Assembly (NCBI GenBank): GCA_012516935.1
Contig: JAAYVZ010000154.1
Location: 1-34,658, forward strand
Source: Holophagae bacterium
GTDB lineage: Bacteria > Acidobacteriota > Thermoanaerobaculia > Thermoanaerobaculales > Thermoanaerobaculaceae
DNA length: 34,658 nucleotides
Direction: 5' to 3'
A model generated the notes under the pieces. The model had not been told where the DNA came from. It searched no databases and saw only the letters and a program-made list of their open reading frames with translations. A program made the position numbers and the translations under genes. Numbering within the stretch: position 1 is the stretch's first letter; every line of letters begins with the position of its first letter. Positions 23,667 through 32,138 of this stretch are shown in pieces.

Positions 23667-26232
23667 GCTCCTGCCCTCTCGTTCCGGTGCCGCGCCATCT
23701 GGCGACCAGCAGCGTGATGTCGTCGTACGGCTCGTTGCCGTCGACGAATGCGTCGACCTCGGCGAGCAAGCCCTCGAGGCACGACGAGGCGTTTCCATCG
23801 AGCCGACCCAGGACCCGATGCAACCTCTCGTCGCCGAACATCTCACCGTGCCGGTTACGAGCGTCGGTCAGCCCATCCGAAAAGGAGACCAAGATGTCGC
23901 CCGGCATGAGCCGCTGCGTGACGAGATCCCAGCCGGCCTCCCGCAGCGCGCCGACCGGGAGCCGGTGGGTGGGAGTCGCGAGCGTATCGACCCGCCCGCC
24001 GACCCGGCGGCAGATTGGCCCCGGCTGGCCGGCGAGCGCGTAGATGACCTCGCCTTCCTGCCCCAGGCGCAGGTAGGTCAGCGCCACGAACAGCCGGTGC
24101 CGTGGCGCGTACAGGCGGCGGTTGGCTACGCCGAGGAGCTGGTGCGGCGAAGCACCGCCCAACGCTGCCGTCTGCAGCACCTCGCGGGCCGCCACCATGA
24201 GCAGGGCGCCCGGCACGGATTTGCCCGAGACGTCACCCAGGACGTAGGCAAGGCTTGCCTCATTCCCGGTCGGCAGGGCATCGTAGAAGTCGCCTCCGAC
24301 CTGCCTGGCCGGAACACAGCGGGCCGCCACCTCCCATCCCGGCGGCTCCGGAAGGTCGGCCGGAATGAGCGCGAACTGCACCCGCCGCGCGATCTCCAGC
24401 TCCTTCTCGAGCTCGAGCTGTCGGGTCCTCTCCTTGAGAAGAGCGGCGTTTTCCAGCGCCACAGCCGCCTGGTTGGCGAGCGTCCGGACGACTTGCAAGT
24501 CGTCGCGCCCGTACTCTTCGCCTGACAGCTTCGGGCCCAGCACCAACACGGCATGTAGCCGCTCGCGACTGCGCAGCGGCGCGAGCACCCTCGCACCCGC
24601 TACCGCCAGGGCATCGAGAGCCGACCGCGAGCGCGGATCGAGCGGCTTGAGCGGCTCCACGTCCACCGGCCGCACCGGCGTCTCCTGCCGGGCCAGCTCG
24701 CTCACCACCAGGAGGTCCGCCTCCAGCTCGCGCGGTGCAGTCGCCGGTGCGTGACTGGCAGCGAAGCTCCGCCCCTCGCGGCGGTACAGCGCCGCCCACT
24801 CGAGGTGCATGATCTCCGCCAGGCGCACCGTGAGGAGCCGCTCGAGCTTGTCGAACGAGAGCTCGCGCACCACCGTCTCCGAGACCTCCTCCATGGCCCG
24901 TCGGGCGTCGTACACCTCGCGAAAAAAGAAGCGGTCGACCGGCTCCTGCAGCCGCCGCCGGAGCGGGTCGAACAACCCGACGATGACGAGCGCGAAGATC
25001 AGAAAGAAGTACGGGGAGCGTCCGATCGACGAGTCCCGCGAAAGCAGGTTGAAGGCCGCGATGCCGATGGCGTATCCGGTGCCCACCACGGCCGTGGTCA
25101 TGGTGTAGAGCACCGACCGGCGCACGATCACCCGGATGTCGAAGAACTGGAACCGGACGATCGCGTAGGTGAACGTCAGCGGCACGAGGATGAGCGGCAC
25201 GACTCCCCAGTACAGGTACTGGTCGGTGCGCAGCAGCGACGGCATCGCCACACCCAGCACCAAAAACGGCGTGACGCCGGCGACCGTACCGACGAAGATC
25301 GTGGCGATCTGGAGTCGCTCCCTACCCTCCTCGGCCTGCACCAGGGATGCAAGCAGCGCCAGCAAGCCCAGCACCAGGTAGTCACCCATCAGCACCCAGC
25401 TCGAGATCGGCGCGCCCGAAACCAACCGGAACCGGATTCCGAAGACCCTGCCAACCAGGAAAGTGGCCACGAACAGCAGCGGTGGCAATAGGTAGAGCAC
25501 GCGAAACAACCCCGCTGGGTTGTTGATGAACGCCTCGATCCGTGCGATGACCCGGCCCGTCGCCCCCTCCCACGGCTCGTCCGGCTTGATGAGCTGGAAT
25601 CTCAAGCGACGAGGAAAGACCAGGAAGAAGTGGAGGAACGCTGCGGGAAGCACGAGCAGCGAGAGCGTGCCGGTCGTCAGAACGACCTCATCGACCCAGG
25701 AGTAGGAGGCCGGGCGCAGCCGGCACACCAGAAACAGCAGGAAGAGCGTGCAGAGCGCGAAAAACACCCGCGTCGGTGCGCCCGCTGAGGCATCGGGGCG
25801 TTGCAGGAGCACGAACAGGCCGATGAAGAAGAAGAGGAACCCCGAAAAGCAGGCGTACAGATACCACCCCGCCCCGAGCCGCCGGGGCCCGAGCCGGACG
25901 CGCTTCTCGACGAGCTGGCCGTCGCGCTCGATGAGGTAGTCGACGTCCTCGCCGATCGAGTGCTGCCTCAGGACCCGCGCCGCGTCGGCCGGGGTCTGCA
26001 CGATGCTTCGCCCGACACCGGCGATGCGGTCGCCGGGCTCCAGGCCAGCCGCCTCCGCACCTGAGCCCGGCGCCACCTTGAGCACCACCGGCTCTGCCGC
26101 ATCCAGGTCCAGCACCACGCCGTCGTGGGGCCGCGGCAGGAACATGTCGAGAATCGACAGACAGGCGACGAGAAACGCCGCCGCCCCGAAGGTCAGCAGC
26201 GAGACGAGCCCGGTTCCACGCTCCTTCCCCAT
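23650..26232 (-). CDS. Membrane PDZ/GAF/PP2C (SpoIIE-type) phosphatase
   Basis: About 860 residues. One N-terminal membrane segment is followed by a PDZ-like domain (about 40-115: V-A-P-G-S-G-A-E-A-A-G-L-E-P-G-D-R-I), then roughly seven to eight membrane segments (about 120-400), a GAF-type domain (about 430-600), a helical linker E-L-E-K-E-L-E-I-A-R-R-V-Q, and a PP2C catalytic domain with V-G-G-D-F-Y-D, L-G-D-V-S-G-K-S-V-P-G-A-L, F-S-D-G-L-T-D-A and Y-D-D-I-T-L. It probably transmits an envelope signal by dephosphorylating a STAS protein. Two starts are possible, ATG at 26247 and at 26232; I prefer 26232, which has a weak GGTGA site and begins M-G-K-E-R directly before the membrane helix. 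It is divergent from tmk by about 70 bases. Confidence 0.9.
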   Translation of the reverse strand: MGKERGTGLVSLLTFGAAAFLVACLSILDMFLPRPHDGVVLDLDAAEPVVLKVAPGSGAEAAGLEPGDRIAGVGRSIVQTPADAARVLRQHSIGEDVDYLIERDGQLVEKRVRLGPRRLGAGWYLYACFSGFLFFFIGLFVLLQRPDASAGAPTRVFFALCTLFLLFLVCRLRPASYSWVDEVVLTTGTLSLLVLPAAFLHFFLVFPRRLRFQLIKPDEPWEGATGRVIARIEAFINNPAGLFRVLYLLPPLLFVATFLVGRVFGIRFRLVSGAPISSWVLMGDYLVLGLLALLASLVQAEEGRERLQIATIFVGTVAGVTPFLVLGVAMPSLLRTDQYLYWGVVPLILVPLTFTYAIVRFQFFDIRVIVRRSVLYTMTTAVVGTGYAIGIAAFNLLSRDSSIGRSPYFFLIFALVIVGLFDPLRRRLQEPVDRFFFREVYDARRAMEEVSETVVRELSFDKLERLLTVRLAEIMHLEWAALYRREGRSFAASHAPATAPRELEADLLVVSELARQETPVRPVDVEPLKPLDPRSRSALDALAVAGARVLAPLRSRERLHAVLVLGPKLSGEEYGRDDLQVVRTLANQAAVALENAALLKERTRQLELEKELEIARRVQFALIPADLPEPPGWEVAARCVPARQVGGDFYDALPTGNEASLAYVLGDVSGKSVPGALLMVAAREVLQTAALGGASPHQLLGVANRRLYAPRHRLFVALTYLRLGQEGEVIYALAGQPGPICRRVGGRVDTLATPTHRLPVGALREAGWDLVTQRLMPGDILVSFSDGLTDARNRHGEMFGDERLHRVLGRLDGNASSCLEGLLAEVDAFVDGNEPYDDITLLVARWRGTGTRGQEHGLDA

Positions 26233-26286
26233 GTTCACCACGAGCATACTACGGGGTTCGGGTGCGACGAGTTCTCATGGGAGGGT

Positions 26287-26295
26287 TGGTACAAT
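26287..26295 (+). promoter_or_regulatory. Extended -10 promoter for tmk-holB, leaderless
   Basis: TGG-TACAAT is an extended -10 element (TGN plus a hexamer matching TATAAT at five of six). It ends eight bases before the tmk ATG at 26304, with no Shine-Dalgarno between, so the mRNA would start at the ATG. No good -35 was found, which extended -10 promoters tolerate. Confidence 0.55.
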
Positions 26296-26303
26296 CCGGT
26301 TGC

Positions 26304-26930
26304 ATGCGCGGCCGGTTCATCACCTTCGAGGGCATCGAGGGATGCGGAAAATCGGTGCAGCATCGGTTGCTCGCCGACCACCTGCAGGCCAGCGGCGTGC
26401 GGGTGCTCCTCACCCGGGAGCCGGGTGGGACACCCCTGGGCGAGGCTCTCCGTTCCCTCGTGCTCGATCCGGCTTACGCGCCGACCCCGCTGGCCGAGCT
26501 GTTGGTCCTCGAAGCGGCCCGGACACAGCTCGTGGCCACCGTGATCGCACCGGCTCTGGAACGCGGCGAGTGGGTGCTGTCGGACCGCTTCGCCGACGCT
26601 TCGTCGGCGTACCAGGGCGTGGCCCGCCGCCTCGGCCTCGCAACGGTGGCGATGCTCAACGCGACCGCGTGCGGCTCGATATGGCCCGATCGGACCCTCG
26701 TCCTCGACCTCGACGTCGAGACCGCACTCGCTCGCGCCCGTGCCCGCCCCACGACCACCGCGAGCAACCGTCGGTTCGAGGACGAAGCTCTCGAGTTCCA
26801 CCGAGCGGTGGCGGCCGGATATCGCGAGCTCGCCGCTTCCGAGCCGGAACGCGTTCGCATGGTCGATGCGCACGGCACCCCGGCGGAGGTTTTCGCTCGT
26901 GTACGCGAGGCGGTGGAGGACTTGCTGTGA
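26304..26930 (+). CDS. tmk: Thymidylate kinase
   Basis: A 208-residue kinase converting dTMP to dTDP with ATP. The P-loop is F-E-G-I-E-G-C-G-K-S at 8-17, the DR motif is S-D-R-F-A-D-A-S-S-A-Y-Q-G, and R-E-P-G-G-T-P-L-G-E follows the first helix, all standard. The ATG at 26304 gives the typical start M-R-G-R-F-I-T-F-E-G; an upstream in-frame GTG at 26262 would add residues not seen in the family and would run through the -10 element. The stop overlaps the holB GTG (GTGA). Confidence 0.96.
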   Translation: MRGRFITFEGIEGCGKSVQHRLLADHLQASGVRVLLTREPGGTPLGEALRSLVLDPAYAPTPLAELLVLEAARTQLVATVIAPALERGEWVLSDRFADASSAYQGVARRLGLATVAMLNATACGSIWPDRTLVLDLDVETALARARARPTTTASNRRFEDEALEFHRAVAAGYRELAASEPERVRMVDAHGTPAEVFARVREAVEDLL

Positions 26931-27964
26931 CCTCACAGCTTCCGTGGCCGAGCTGGATGCTGATCCCGGCCGCGTGGCCAGCCTGCCGGCGCCTGGCCAG
27001 TCGCTGCCTCGAGATCGCAGCCGGGCACGAGCTGCCCCCGACCCTCATGCTGGTGGGCGAGGCCGGGCTCGGCCGCGAGGCGCTCGCCGTCGATCTGGCC
27101 GCTGGCCTCGCCGTCCACGGCGGACCTCCGGCCGGCTGCAACTGCCCGGGATGCGATCGCGTGCGGCGGGGGGTCCACCCCGACGTCGAGATCGTCACGC
27201 TCGAGCCAAAAAAGGGCGATGGCTCCATCGACCAGACCCGCGAGCCCAGGCGAGGGGTCCACCCCGATGTCGAGATCGTCACGCCCGAGACGAAAAGGAG
27301 CGATATCTCCATCGACCAGACCCGCGAGCTCATCGGACGACTCGACCGACGCCCGTACGAAGGACAACGCCGGGTGGTCGTCTTTTCCTCCTGCCAAACA
27401 CCGCCCCTCAACACCGAGGCCGCCACCACGCTGCTCAAGACCCTGGAGGAGCCACCCGGGCACGTGACGTTTCTCCTCCTGGCGGCCAACCCCAACCGCG
27501 TGCTGCCGACCATCCAGTCGCGCAGCGTCCAGGTCCGGGTTCCCCTCCCCGGCCACGCAGAGACGGCGGAGCTGGTTGCAGCTGCCTGTGGGACCGATCC
27601 CGCCCAGTCCACGGCGCTCCTCCAGGCGTGCCACGGCCATCCGGCCGTCGCGCTGGCCACCGGCGACCCATCCCTGCTCGCGACGGCCGAGCACCTCGAG
27701 GCGCTCCTGCCGGCCGCGCTCGCAGGTGACGGGGCGGCGCTGCTGAGGACCGCCCAGCTCATCCAGCGAGCTCCCGAGGCGCTCACGCTCGCCGTGGCGA
27801 CACTGCTGCGCGAGGCCGCGTCGGCGCCGGTCGAGGACGCCGAACGGGTCCTGGCGGCGGCCGCGGCCCTGGTGGCGGCGGAACGGCGCCGCGCGGCGTT
27901 ACGGCTCGACCACGAGACGGCCGTCCTCGGTGCCCTGACGCCCTTTGCGGCTGGCCGACTCTGA
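26927..27964 (+). CDS. holB: DNA polymerase III delta-prime-like subunit with internal duplication
   Basis: A 345-residue clamp-loader subunit, next to tmk as in many bacteria. It has a degenerate P-loop G-E-A-G-L-G-R-E (44-51), a cysteine module C-N-C-P-G-C (71-76), then R-G-V-H-P-D-V-E-I-V-T and I-D-Q-T-R-E, and A-A-T-T-L-L-K-T-L-E-E-P-P (sensor/SRC region equivalent). The lost P-loop lysine is normal for delta-prime, which does not hydrolyse ATP. Residues 81-108 and 109-136 are a tandem duplicate (see the repeat feature), which lengthens the segment between the zinc module and the IDQ helix. The cysteine module has three visible Cys, not the four of E. coli. It starts with GTG at 26927, overlapping tmk. 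Confidence 0.9.
   Translation: MTSQLPWPSWMLIPAAWPACRRLASRCLEIAAGHELPPTLMLVGEAGLGREALAVDLAAGLAVHGGPPAGCNCPGCDRVRRGVHPDVEIVTLEPKKGDGSIDQTREPRRGVHPDVEIVTPETKRSDISIDQTRELIGRLDRRPYEGQRRVVVFSSCQTPPLNTEAATTLLKTLEEPPGHVTFLLLAANPNRVLPTIQSRSVQVRVPLPGHAETAELVAAACGTDPAQSTALLQACHGHPAVALATGDPSLLATAEHLEALLPAALAGDGAALLRTAQLIQRAPEALTLAVATLLREAASAPVEDAERVLAAAAALVAAERRRAALRLDHETAVLGALTPFAAGRL
27167..27334 (+). repeat. 84-bp in-frame tandem duplication inside holB
   Basis: Two adjacent 84-base units, 27167-27250 and 27251-27334, encode 28 residues each. Both read R-G-V-H-P-D-V-E-I-V-T at the start and S-I-D-Q-T-R-E near the end, differing mainly in the middle (L-E-P-K-K-G-D-G versus P-E-T-K-R-S-D-I). The reading frame is kept. 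Substitutions between copies show the event is not brand-new. Confidence 0.95.
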
Positions 27965-28086
27965 GCGTTGGCCACCCCCGGAGCGCCCCGACTCTTGCCG
28001 TCAAGCTCCGATGAGGTCGAGCCACACCTCCACTCGGAAGGTCGACGGTAGCCCGGGCTGCAGCACCGTGACGCGCCGGTGGGTCG

Positions 28087-28563
28087 CTACTCGATGATGG
28101 CGAGGACCTGGCGCATCTCGACGGAGTCGCCGTCCTTGACCAGGACCTGCTTGACGACTCCGCCTCGCTTGGCGTGGAGCTCGTTCTGCATCTTCATCGC
28201 CTCGAGCACCACGACCACGTCGCCGGGCTGAACCCGGTCACCCTCCTGCTTCAGGACCTTGATGACGAGCCCGGGCATGATGGCGGTAATAGCGCCGGCT
28301 TCCTCGGCGGCGGCAGCGGAGGCGGCCTTGCGCGGCGGCTTGGCCAGCGGCTCCTCGAGCCCCTCGGCTTTGAACGAGTAGGCGACGCCGTCGACCTTGG
28401 CGATGCCACCTGCGATCTCCACCGTGTGCGGGCTGCCCCCCACGTGGAGCTGGTTGCCCACGACCGCGGCGGGCATCTCACAGCCGTTGACGATGATGAG
28501 ATCGCCTCGCCGTTCGATCTCGTACGGCACGCCCTGGAGCTCGAGGGTGAGCTTGTTTCTCAT
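28087..28563 (-). CDS. Biotin carboxyl carrier protein (1.3S-like)
   Basis: A 158-residue protein with an N-terminal beta-rich part (1-70), an Ala/Lys/Pro linker (about 72-92) and a C-terminal biotinyl domain. The biotin site is E-A-M-K-M with Lys124, preceded by I-M-P-G-L-V and followed by G-G-V-V-K-Q-V-L-V. It carries the carboxyl group between the two carboxyltransferase subunits encoded upstream. The ATG at 28563 overlaps the stop of the 5S-like gene (ATGA). The same domain occurs in oxaloacetate and methylmalonyl-CoA decarboxylases. Confidence 0.93.
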   Translation of the reverse strand: MRNKLTLELQGVPYEIERRGDLIIVNGCEMPAAVVGNQLHVGGSPHTVEIAGGIAKVDGVAYSFKAEGLEEPLAKPPRKAASAAAAEEAGAITAIMPGLVIKVLKQEGDRVQPGDVVVVLEAMKMQNELHAKRGGVVKQVLVKDGDSVEMRQVLAIIE

Positions 28564-30056
28564 CGCAGCCACCTCATCCCGGCCGCCGGCCGGCCCGAGA
28601 TCGTCCAAGCCGAAACTTGCGGCCCCGCAGGTGCCGTGACCCGATGCCGGGCCTTGGCCTCCTGCTGTGCGAACAGCGCCAGGGCGATCGCAGCGGCAAT
28701 CTCCTCCTTGCCACCGAGGCCCTTGGCCCGCCGCTCGAGGAACGGCCGGGCGACCTGCGGAAACAGCGCGTACGACAGCACATCCTCCTCGCAGCGGGCG
28801 AGAGCGCCGATCTCACGGCGCGCGTCCTCCATCCCGGGGTCCAGCATATCGGCGGGACGACACGTGATCGGCTGCTCGGTGCCGATCGCCTTGCGCTGCA
28901 GCTCGGGATCGATCGGCGCCGGAGGCTTGCCGTAATAGCCCCGCACGTACTGCTTGACCTCCTCGGGCACGACCTTGTAACGCTCCCCTAAGACCACGTT
29001 GAGTGTGGCCTGGGTACCGACGATCTGACTCGAAGGGGTGACCAGCGGCGGATAGCCCATATCCTTGCGCACCCGCGGGATCTCCTCCAAGACCTCGTAA
29101 TACCTGTCGGCCGCGCCCTGTTGACGGAGCTGGCTCAGGAGGTTCGAGAGCATCCCACCGGGTACCTGGAACTGCAGCACGTTGACGTCGACAGCCGCGA
29201 CCCCCGCTTCGAAGGCGGAGTAGCGCTTGCGAATCTCGCCCTCCTTGCGGGCGATATCGGCGAGGACGCTGAGATCGAGCCCGGTGTCGCGCTCGGTACC
29301 CTTGAGGATCGCCACCACCGTCTCCGTGGGCGGCTGCGAGGTGGACATCGACATCGACGAGATCGCCGTATCGACCACGTCCACACCCGCCTCGATCGCC
29401 TTGAGCAAGGTCGCCGTACCCATCCCCGAGGTGTAGTGCGTATGAAGCTGGATGGGCAGGCCGACCTCGCGTTTGAGCGCCGACACGAGCTCGAACGCCG
29501 CGTATGGGGTGAGCAGCCCGGCCATGTCCTTGATGGCGATCGAGTCGGCCCCGAGCTCGGCGAGCTCGCGCCCGAGAGCAACGAAACCCGGGATGTCGTG
29601 GACCGGCGAGATCGTGTACGAGATCGCCGCCTGCACGTGCCCACCCTCGCGCTTGGCGATCCGCATCGCGAACGACATGTTCCGCGTGTCGTTGAGAGCG
29701 TCGAAGATGCGGAAGACGTCGACGCCGTTGCGCCGGGCCTGGACGATGAAGCGCTCGGCGATGTCGTCCGGGTAGTGCTTGTAGCCGACCAGGTTCTGTC
29801 CGCGCAGCAGCATCTGGAAACGGGTGCGCGGCAAGGCGCGCCGCAACATGCGCAGTCGCTCCCACGGGTCCTCGTTGAGAAAACGCATCGCCGAGTCGAA
29901 CGTCGCGCCGCCCCACACCTCGACCGACCAGTACCCGACCTTGTCGAGTGCTTCCGCAACCGGGAGCATGTCCTCGGTGCGCATCCGGGTGGCGAGCAGC
30001 GACTGGTGGGCGTCGCGCAACAGCGTCTCGCAGATCTGTAGGGGCCTGGCGGTCAT
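28560..30056 (-). CDS. 5S-like carboxyltransferase (pyruvate/oxaloacetate side)
   Basis: A 498-residue TIM-barrel carboxyltransferase of the PycB/OadA/transcarboxylase 5S family. It has L-L-R-D-A-H-Q-S with metal-binding Asp15, S-I-A-I-K-D-M-A-G with Lys176 (the carbamylated lysine), and the metal ligands His205 and His207 in L-H-T-H-Y-T-S-G-M-G. It transfers a carboxyl between biotin and pyruvate/oxaloacetate. It lacks a fused biotin domain, which is instead the separate downstream gene. The start at 30056 has AGGAG at good spacing; GTG at 30062 is too close to that site. It follows the cupin stop with a slight gap. Confidence 0.93.
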   Translation of the reverse strand: MTARPLQICETLLRDAHQSLLATRMRTEDMLPVAEALDKVGYWSVEVWGGATFDSAMRFLNEDPWERLRMLRRALPRTRFQMLLRGQNLVGYKHYPDDIAERFIVQARRNGVDVFRIFDALNDTRNMSFAMRIAKREGGHVQAAISYTISPVHDIPGFVALGRELAELGADSIAIKDMAGLLTPYAAFELVSALKREVGLPIQLHTHYTSGMGTATLLKAIEAGVDVVDTAISSMSMSTSQPPTETVVAILKGTERDTGLDLSVLADIARKEGEIRKRYSAFEAGVAAVDVNVLQFQVPGGMLSNLLSQLRQQGAADRYYEVLEEIPRVRKDMGYPPLVTPSSQIVGTQATLNVVLGERYKVVPEEVKQYVRGYYGKPPAPIDPELQRKAIGTEQPITCRPADMLDPGMEDARREIGALARCEEDVLSYALFPQVARPFLERRAKGLGGKEEIAAAIALALFAQQEAKARHRVTAPAGPQVSAWTISGRPAAGMRWLR

Positions 30057-30058
30057 GG

Positions 30059-30391
30059 TCACTCCTGCTCGCTGTGCGAGCCGAACATCTCCTTGGGCTT
30101 GATCATCAGGACCAGTGCTCCGTCCGGCGACGACGGGCTGTGGGTCGTGTAGGCCCGGACAACCATGCTCTCGTTCTTGCTCAGGGTCACCTCTGGCAGG
30201 TTGCGAAACCGGATGGTGACCTCCCCCTCCAAGACGAGGTACAGCTCGTCCTTGGTATGGCGATGGAACGGGTACTCATCCTTGAAGTGCATCACGTACG
30301 CGGCGTGATCGTTGACCTGACCGAGCTCGAGGTGGGTGTAGGGCGCGGTGAGGACCGCCGCCAGCTCGTCGATGCTCATCTTGTTGGCCAT
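30059..30391 (-). CDS. Small cupin-domain protein
   Basis: A 110-residue single-domain cupin. The motif Y-P-F-H-R-H-T-K-D-E-L-Y-L-V-L-E-G-E provides the usual His, His, Glu metal ligands, and the second motif has A-Y-T-T-H-S-P near 78-84, so the metal site is probably complete. The start at 30391 has GGGAGGAG upstream. It lies between the 12S- and 5S-like genes, 16 bases after the first and before the second with almost no gap. The function is unknown; a role as metal-binding or stabilising partner of the transcarboxylase is inference. Confidence 0.88.
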   Translation of the reverse strand: MANKMSIDELAAVLTAPYTHLELGQVNDHAAYVMHFKDEYPFHRHTKDELYLVLEGEVTIRFRNLPEVTLSKNESMVVRAYTTHSPSSPDGALVLMIKPKEMFGSHSEQE

Positions 30392-30407
30392 GCTCTCCTC
30401 CCACCGC

Positions 30408-31958
30408 CTACAGCGGCATCGTGTTGTGCTTGGCCGGCGGGTTCTGGTCACGCTTGGTCTGCAGCGTGCGCAGCGCCTCGATCAGGCGCGGGCGCGTCTC
30501 CTTCGGCTCGATGACGTCGTCGAGGTAGCCGCGCGCGGCGGCCACATAGGGATTGGCGAACTTCTCGCTGTACGCCTTGATCAGCTCGGCGCGCCTGGCC
30601 GCCGGGTCCTCGGCCTTCTGGATCTCGCTTCGGAAGATGATGTTGACGGCGCCGTCGGCGCCCATCACAGCGATCTCGCCGGTCGGCCACGCAACGTTGT
30701 AGTCGCCGCGGATGTGCTTCGAGGACATCACGCAGTAGGCTCCACCGTAGGCCTTGCGTGTGATCACGGTGAGCTTGGGCACCGTGGCCTCGCAGTAGGC
30801 GAACAGCAGCTTGGCGCCGTGGGTGATGATGCCGCCGTGCTCCTGGTCGAGTCCCGGCATGAACCCTGGCACGTCCTCGAACGTCACGAGCGGGATATTG
30901 AAGGCGTCGCAGAAGCGCACGAAACGGGCGCCCTTGATCGAGGCCTTGATGTCGAGCACACCGGCCAGCACCATTGGCTGGTTGGCGACGATGCCAACGG
31001 TGCGACCGCCCAGGCGCGCAAACCCGATGACGATGTTCGGCGCGTAAGCCTCCTGGATCTCGAAGAACTCGCCGTTGTCGACGACCAGATGGATAACCTC
31101 GCCGATGTCGTACGGCTTGCTCGGATCATCGGGAACGATCGAGTTGAGCCGCTCGTCCATCCGGTTCGCGTCGTCTCCGGTGTCCACCAGCGGCGGGTCC
31201 TCCATGTTGTTGGAGGGGAGGAACCCCACGAGCCGGCGGATCATTTGCAGCGCCTCCTGGCCGTCCGCGGCCACGAGGTGGCACACTCCTGATTTGGAGG
31301 CGTGTACGTCGGCGCCGCCCAGCTCGTCGAACGACACCTCCTGGCGCGTCACCGCCTTCACCACATCCGGACCGGTGATGAACATGTGGCTCGTCTTTCG
31401 CACCATGATCACGAAGTCGGTGAGGGCCGGGCTATACACCGCCCCGCCGGCGCACGGCCCCATGATCGCCGAGATCTGCGGCACGACGCCCGAGGCCAGC
31501 GTGTTGCGCAGGAAGATATCGGCGTAGGCCCCAAGCGACACCACGCCCTCCTGGATGCGCGCCCCCCCGGAGTCGTTGAGCCCGATGAGCGGGGCGCCGT
31601 TCTTGGTGGCCAGCTCCATGACCTTGCAGATCTTCTCGGCGTGCACCTCACCGAGCGAGCCACCGAGCACCGTGAAGTCCTGCGAGAAAACGTAGACGGT
31701 GCGCTGTTCGATCGTGCCCCACCCGGTGATCACGCTGTCGCCGAGAAAGCGCTTGGCCTCCAAACCGAAGTCGGTGCAACGGTGCACCACGAAGGCGTCG
31801 ATCTCCCGGAATGAGCCAGGGTCGAGCAGCGCTTCGATGCGCTCGCGTGCCGTCAGCTTGCCCTTGGCGTGCTGGGCGTCGATGCGCTCGGGTCCACCAC
31901 CGAGCCGGGACTTTTCGCGCAGCATCTGTAGTTGCTTGATCTTGTCCTGTACGCCCAT
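30408..31958 (-). CDS. 12S-like acyl-CoA carboxyltransferase (methylmalonyl/propionyl-CoA type)
   Basis: A 516-residue crotonase-fold carboxyltransferase of the PccB/MmdA/12S family. Landmarks are [10 protein letters not shown] near 31, [11 protein letters not shown], the oxyanion Gly-Gly ([10 protein letters not shown]), D-V-P-G-F-M-P-G and K-A-Y-G-G-A-Y. It transfers a carboxyl between biotin and a short acyl-CoA, most likely propionyl-CoA/methylmalonyl-CoA. The ATG at 31958 is preceded by AAGGAGGG. With the cupin, 5S-like and biotin carrier genes downstream it makes a set equivalent to the Propionibacterium transcarboxylase. A Na+-pump beta subunit is absent from the operon, so a decarboxylase would need one from elsewhere. 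Confidence 0.94.
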   Translation of the reverse strand: MGVQDKIKQLQMLREKSRLGGGPERIDAQHAKGKLTARERIEALLDPGSFREIDAFVVHRCTDFGLEAKRFLGDSVITGWGTIEQRTVYVFSQDFTVLGGSLGEVHAEKICKVMELATKNGAPLIGLNDSGGARIQEGVVSLGAYADIFLRNTLASGVVPQISAIMGPCAGGAVYSPALTDFVIMVRKTSHMFITGPDVVKAVTRQEVSFDELGGADVHASKSGVCHLVAADGQEALQMIRRLVGFLPSNNMEDPPLVDTGDDANRMDERLNSIVPDDPSKPYDIGEVIHLVVDNGEFFEIQEAYAPNIVIGFARLGGRTVGIVANQPMVLAGVLDIKASIKGARFVRFCDAFNIPLVTFEDVPGFMPGLDQEHGGIITHGAKLLFAYCEATVPKLTVITRKAYGGAYCVMSSKHIRGDYNVAWPTGEIAVMGADGAVNIIFRSEIQKAEDPAARRAELIKAYSEKFANPYVAAARGYLDDVIEPKETRPRLIEALRTLQTKRDQNPPAKHNTMPL

Positions 31959-32022
31959 CCGCCCTCCTTGCCCTCTTCGGGACCTGTTCGCATGGGCAGG
32001 CCCCGCGGGGGGCCCTCGTGGG

Positions 32023-32038
32023 TGCGCGGATTGTGCCA
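32023..32038 (-). promoter_or_regulatory. Sigma54-like promoter match before the transcarboxylase operon
   Basis: On the minus strand TGGCACAATCCGCGCA has a perfect -24 core (TGGCAC) and the invariant GG and GC separated by ten bases, as sigma54 requires; the -12 TT is replaced by GC. It would start transcription near 32012, about 54 bases before the ATG at 31958. It is a single match in G+C-rich DNA and could be chance. Confidence 0.35.
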
Positions 32039-32138
32039 CTTTTCACACGCCGCCGCTACCCCCCCCCGCACCGTTTCCACCTGCACCGACGCGAACAGCA
32101 GGCGGCAGCTCACGCCAGGTCAGCGGCGAGGATCTCCG

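Noticed and set aside
28001-28086. Minus-strand tail reading V-T-V-L-Q-P-G-L-P-S-T-F-R-V-E-V-W-L-D-L then stop, after the biotin carrier gene
   Set aside because: It looks protein-like but is only about 25 codons without its own start; it could be a decayed gene end, yet nothing supports that beyond appearance.
31999-32014. GGCCCC-GCGG-GGGGCC hairpin between trmL and the transcarboxylase operon
   Set aside because: Only six pairs in G+C-rich DNA, with no T-run on either strand, and located next to the proposed promoter start; not convincing as a terminator.
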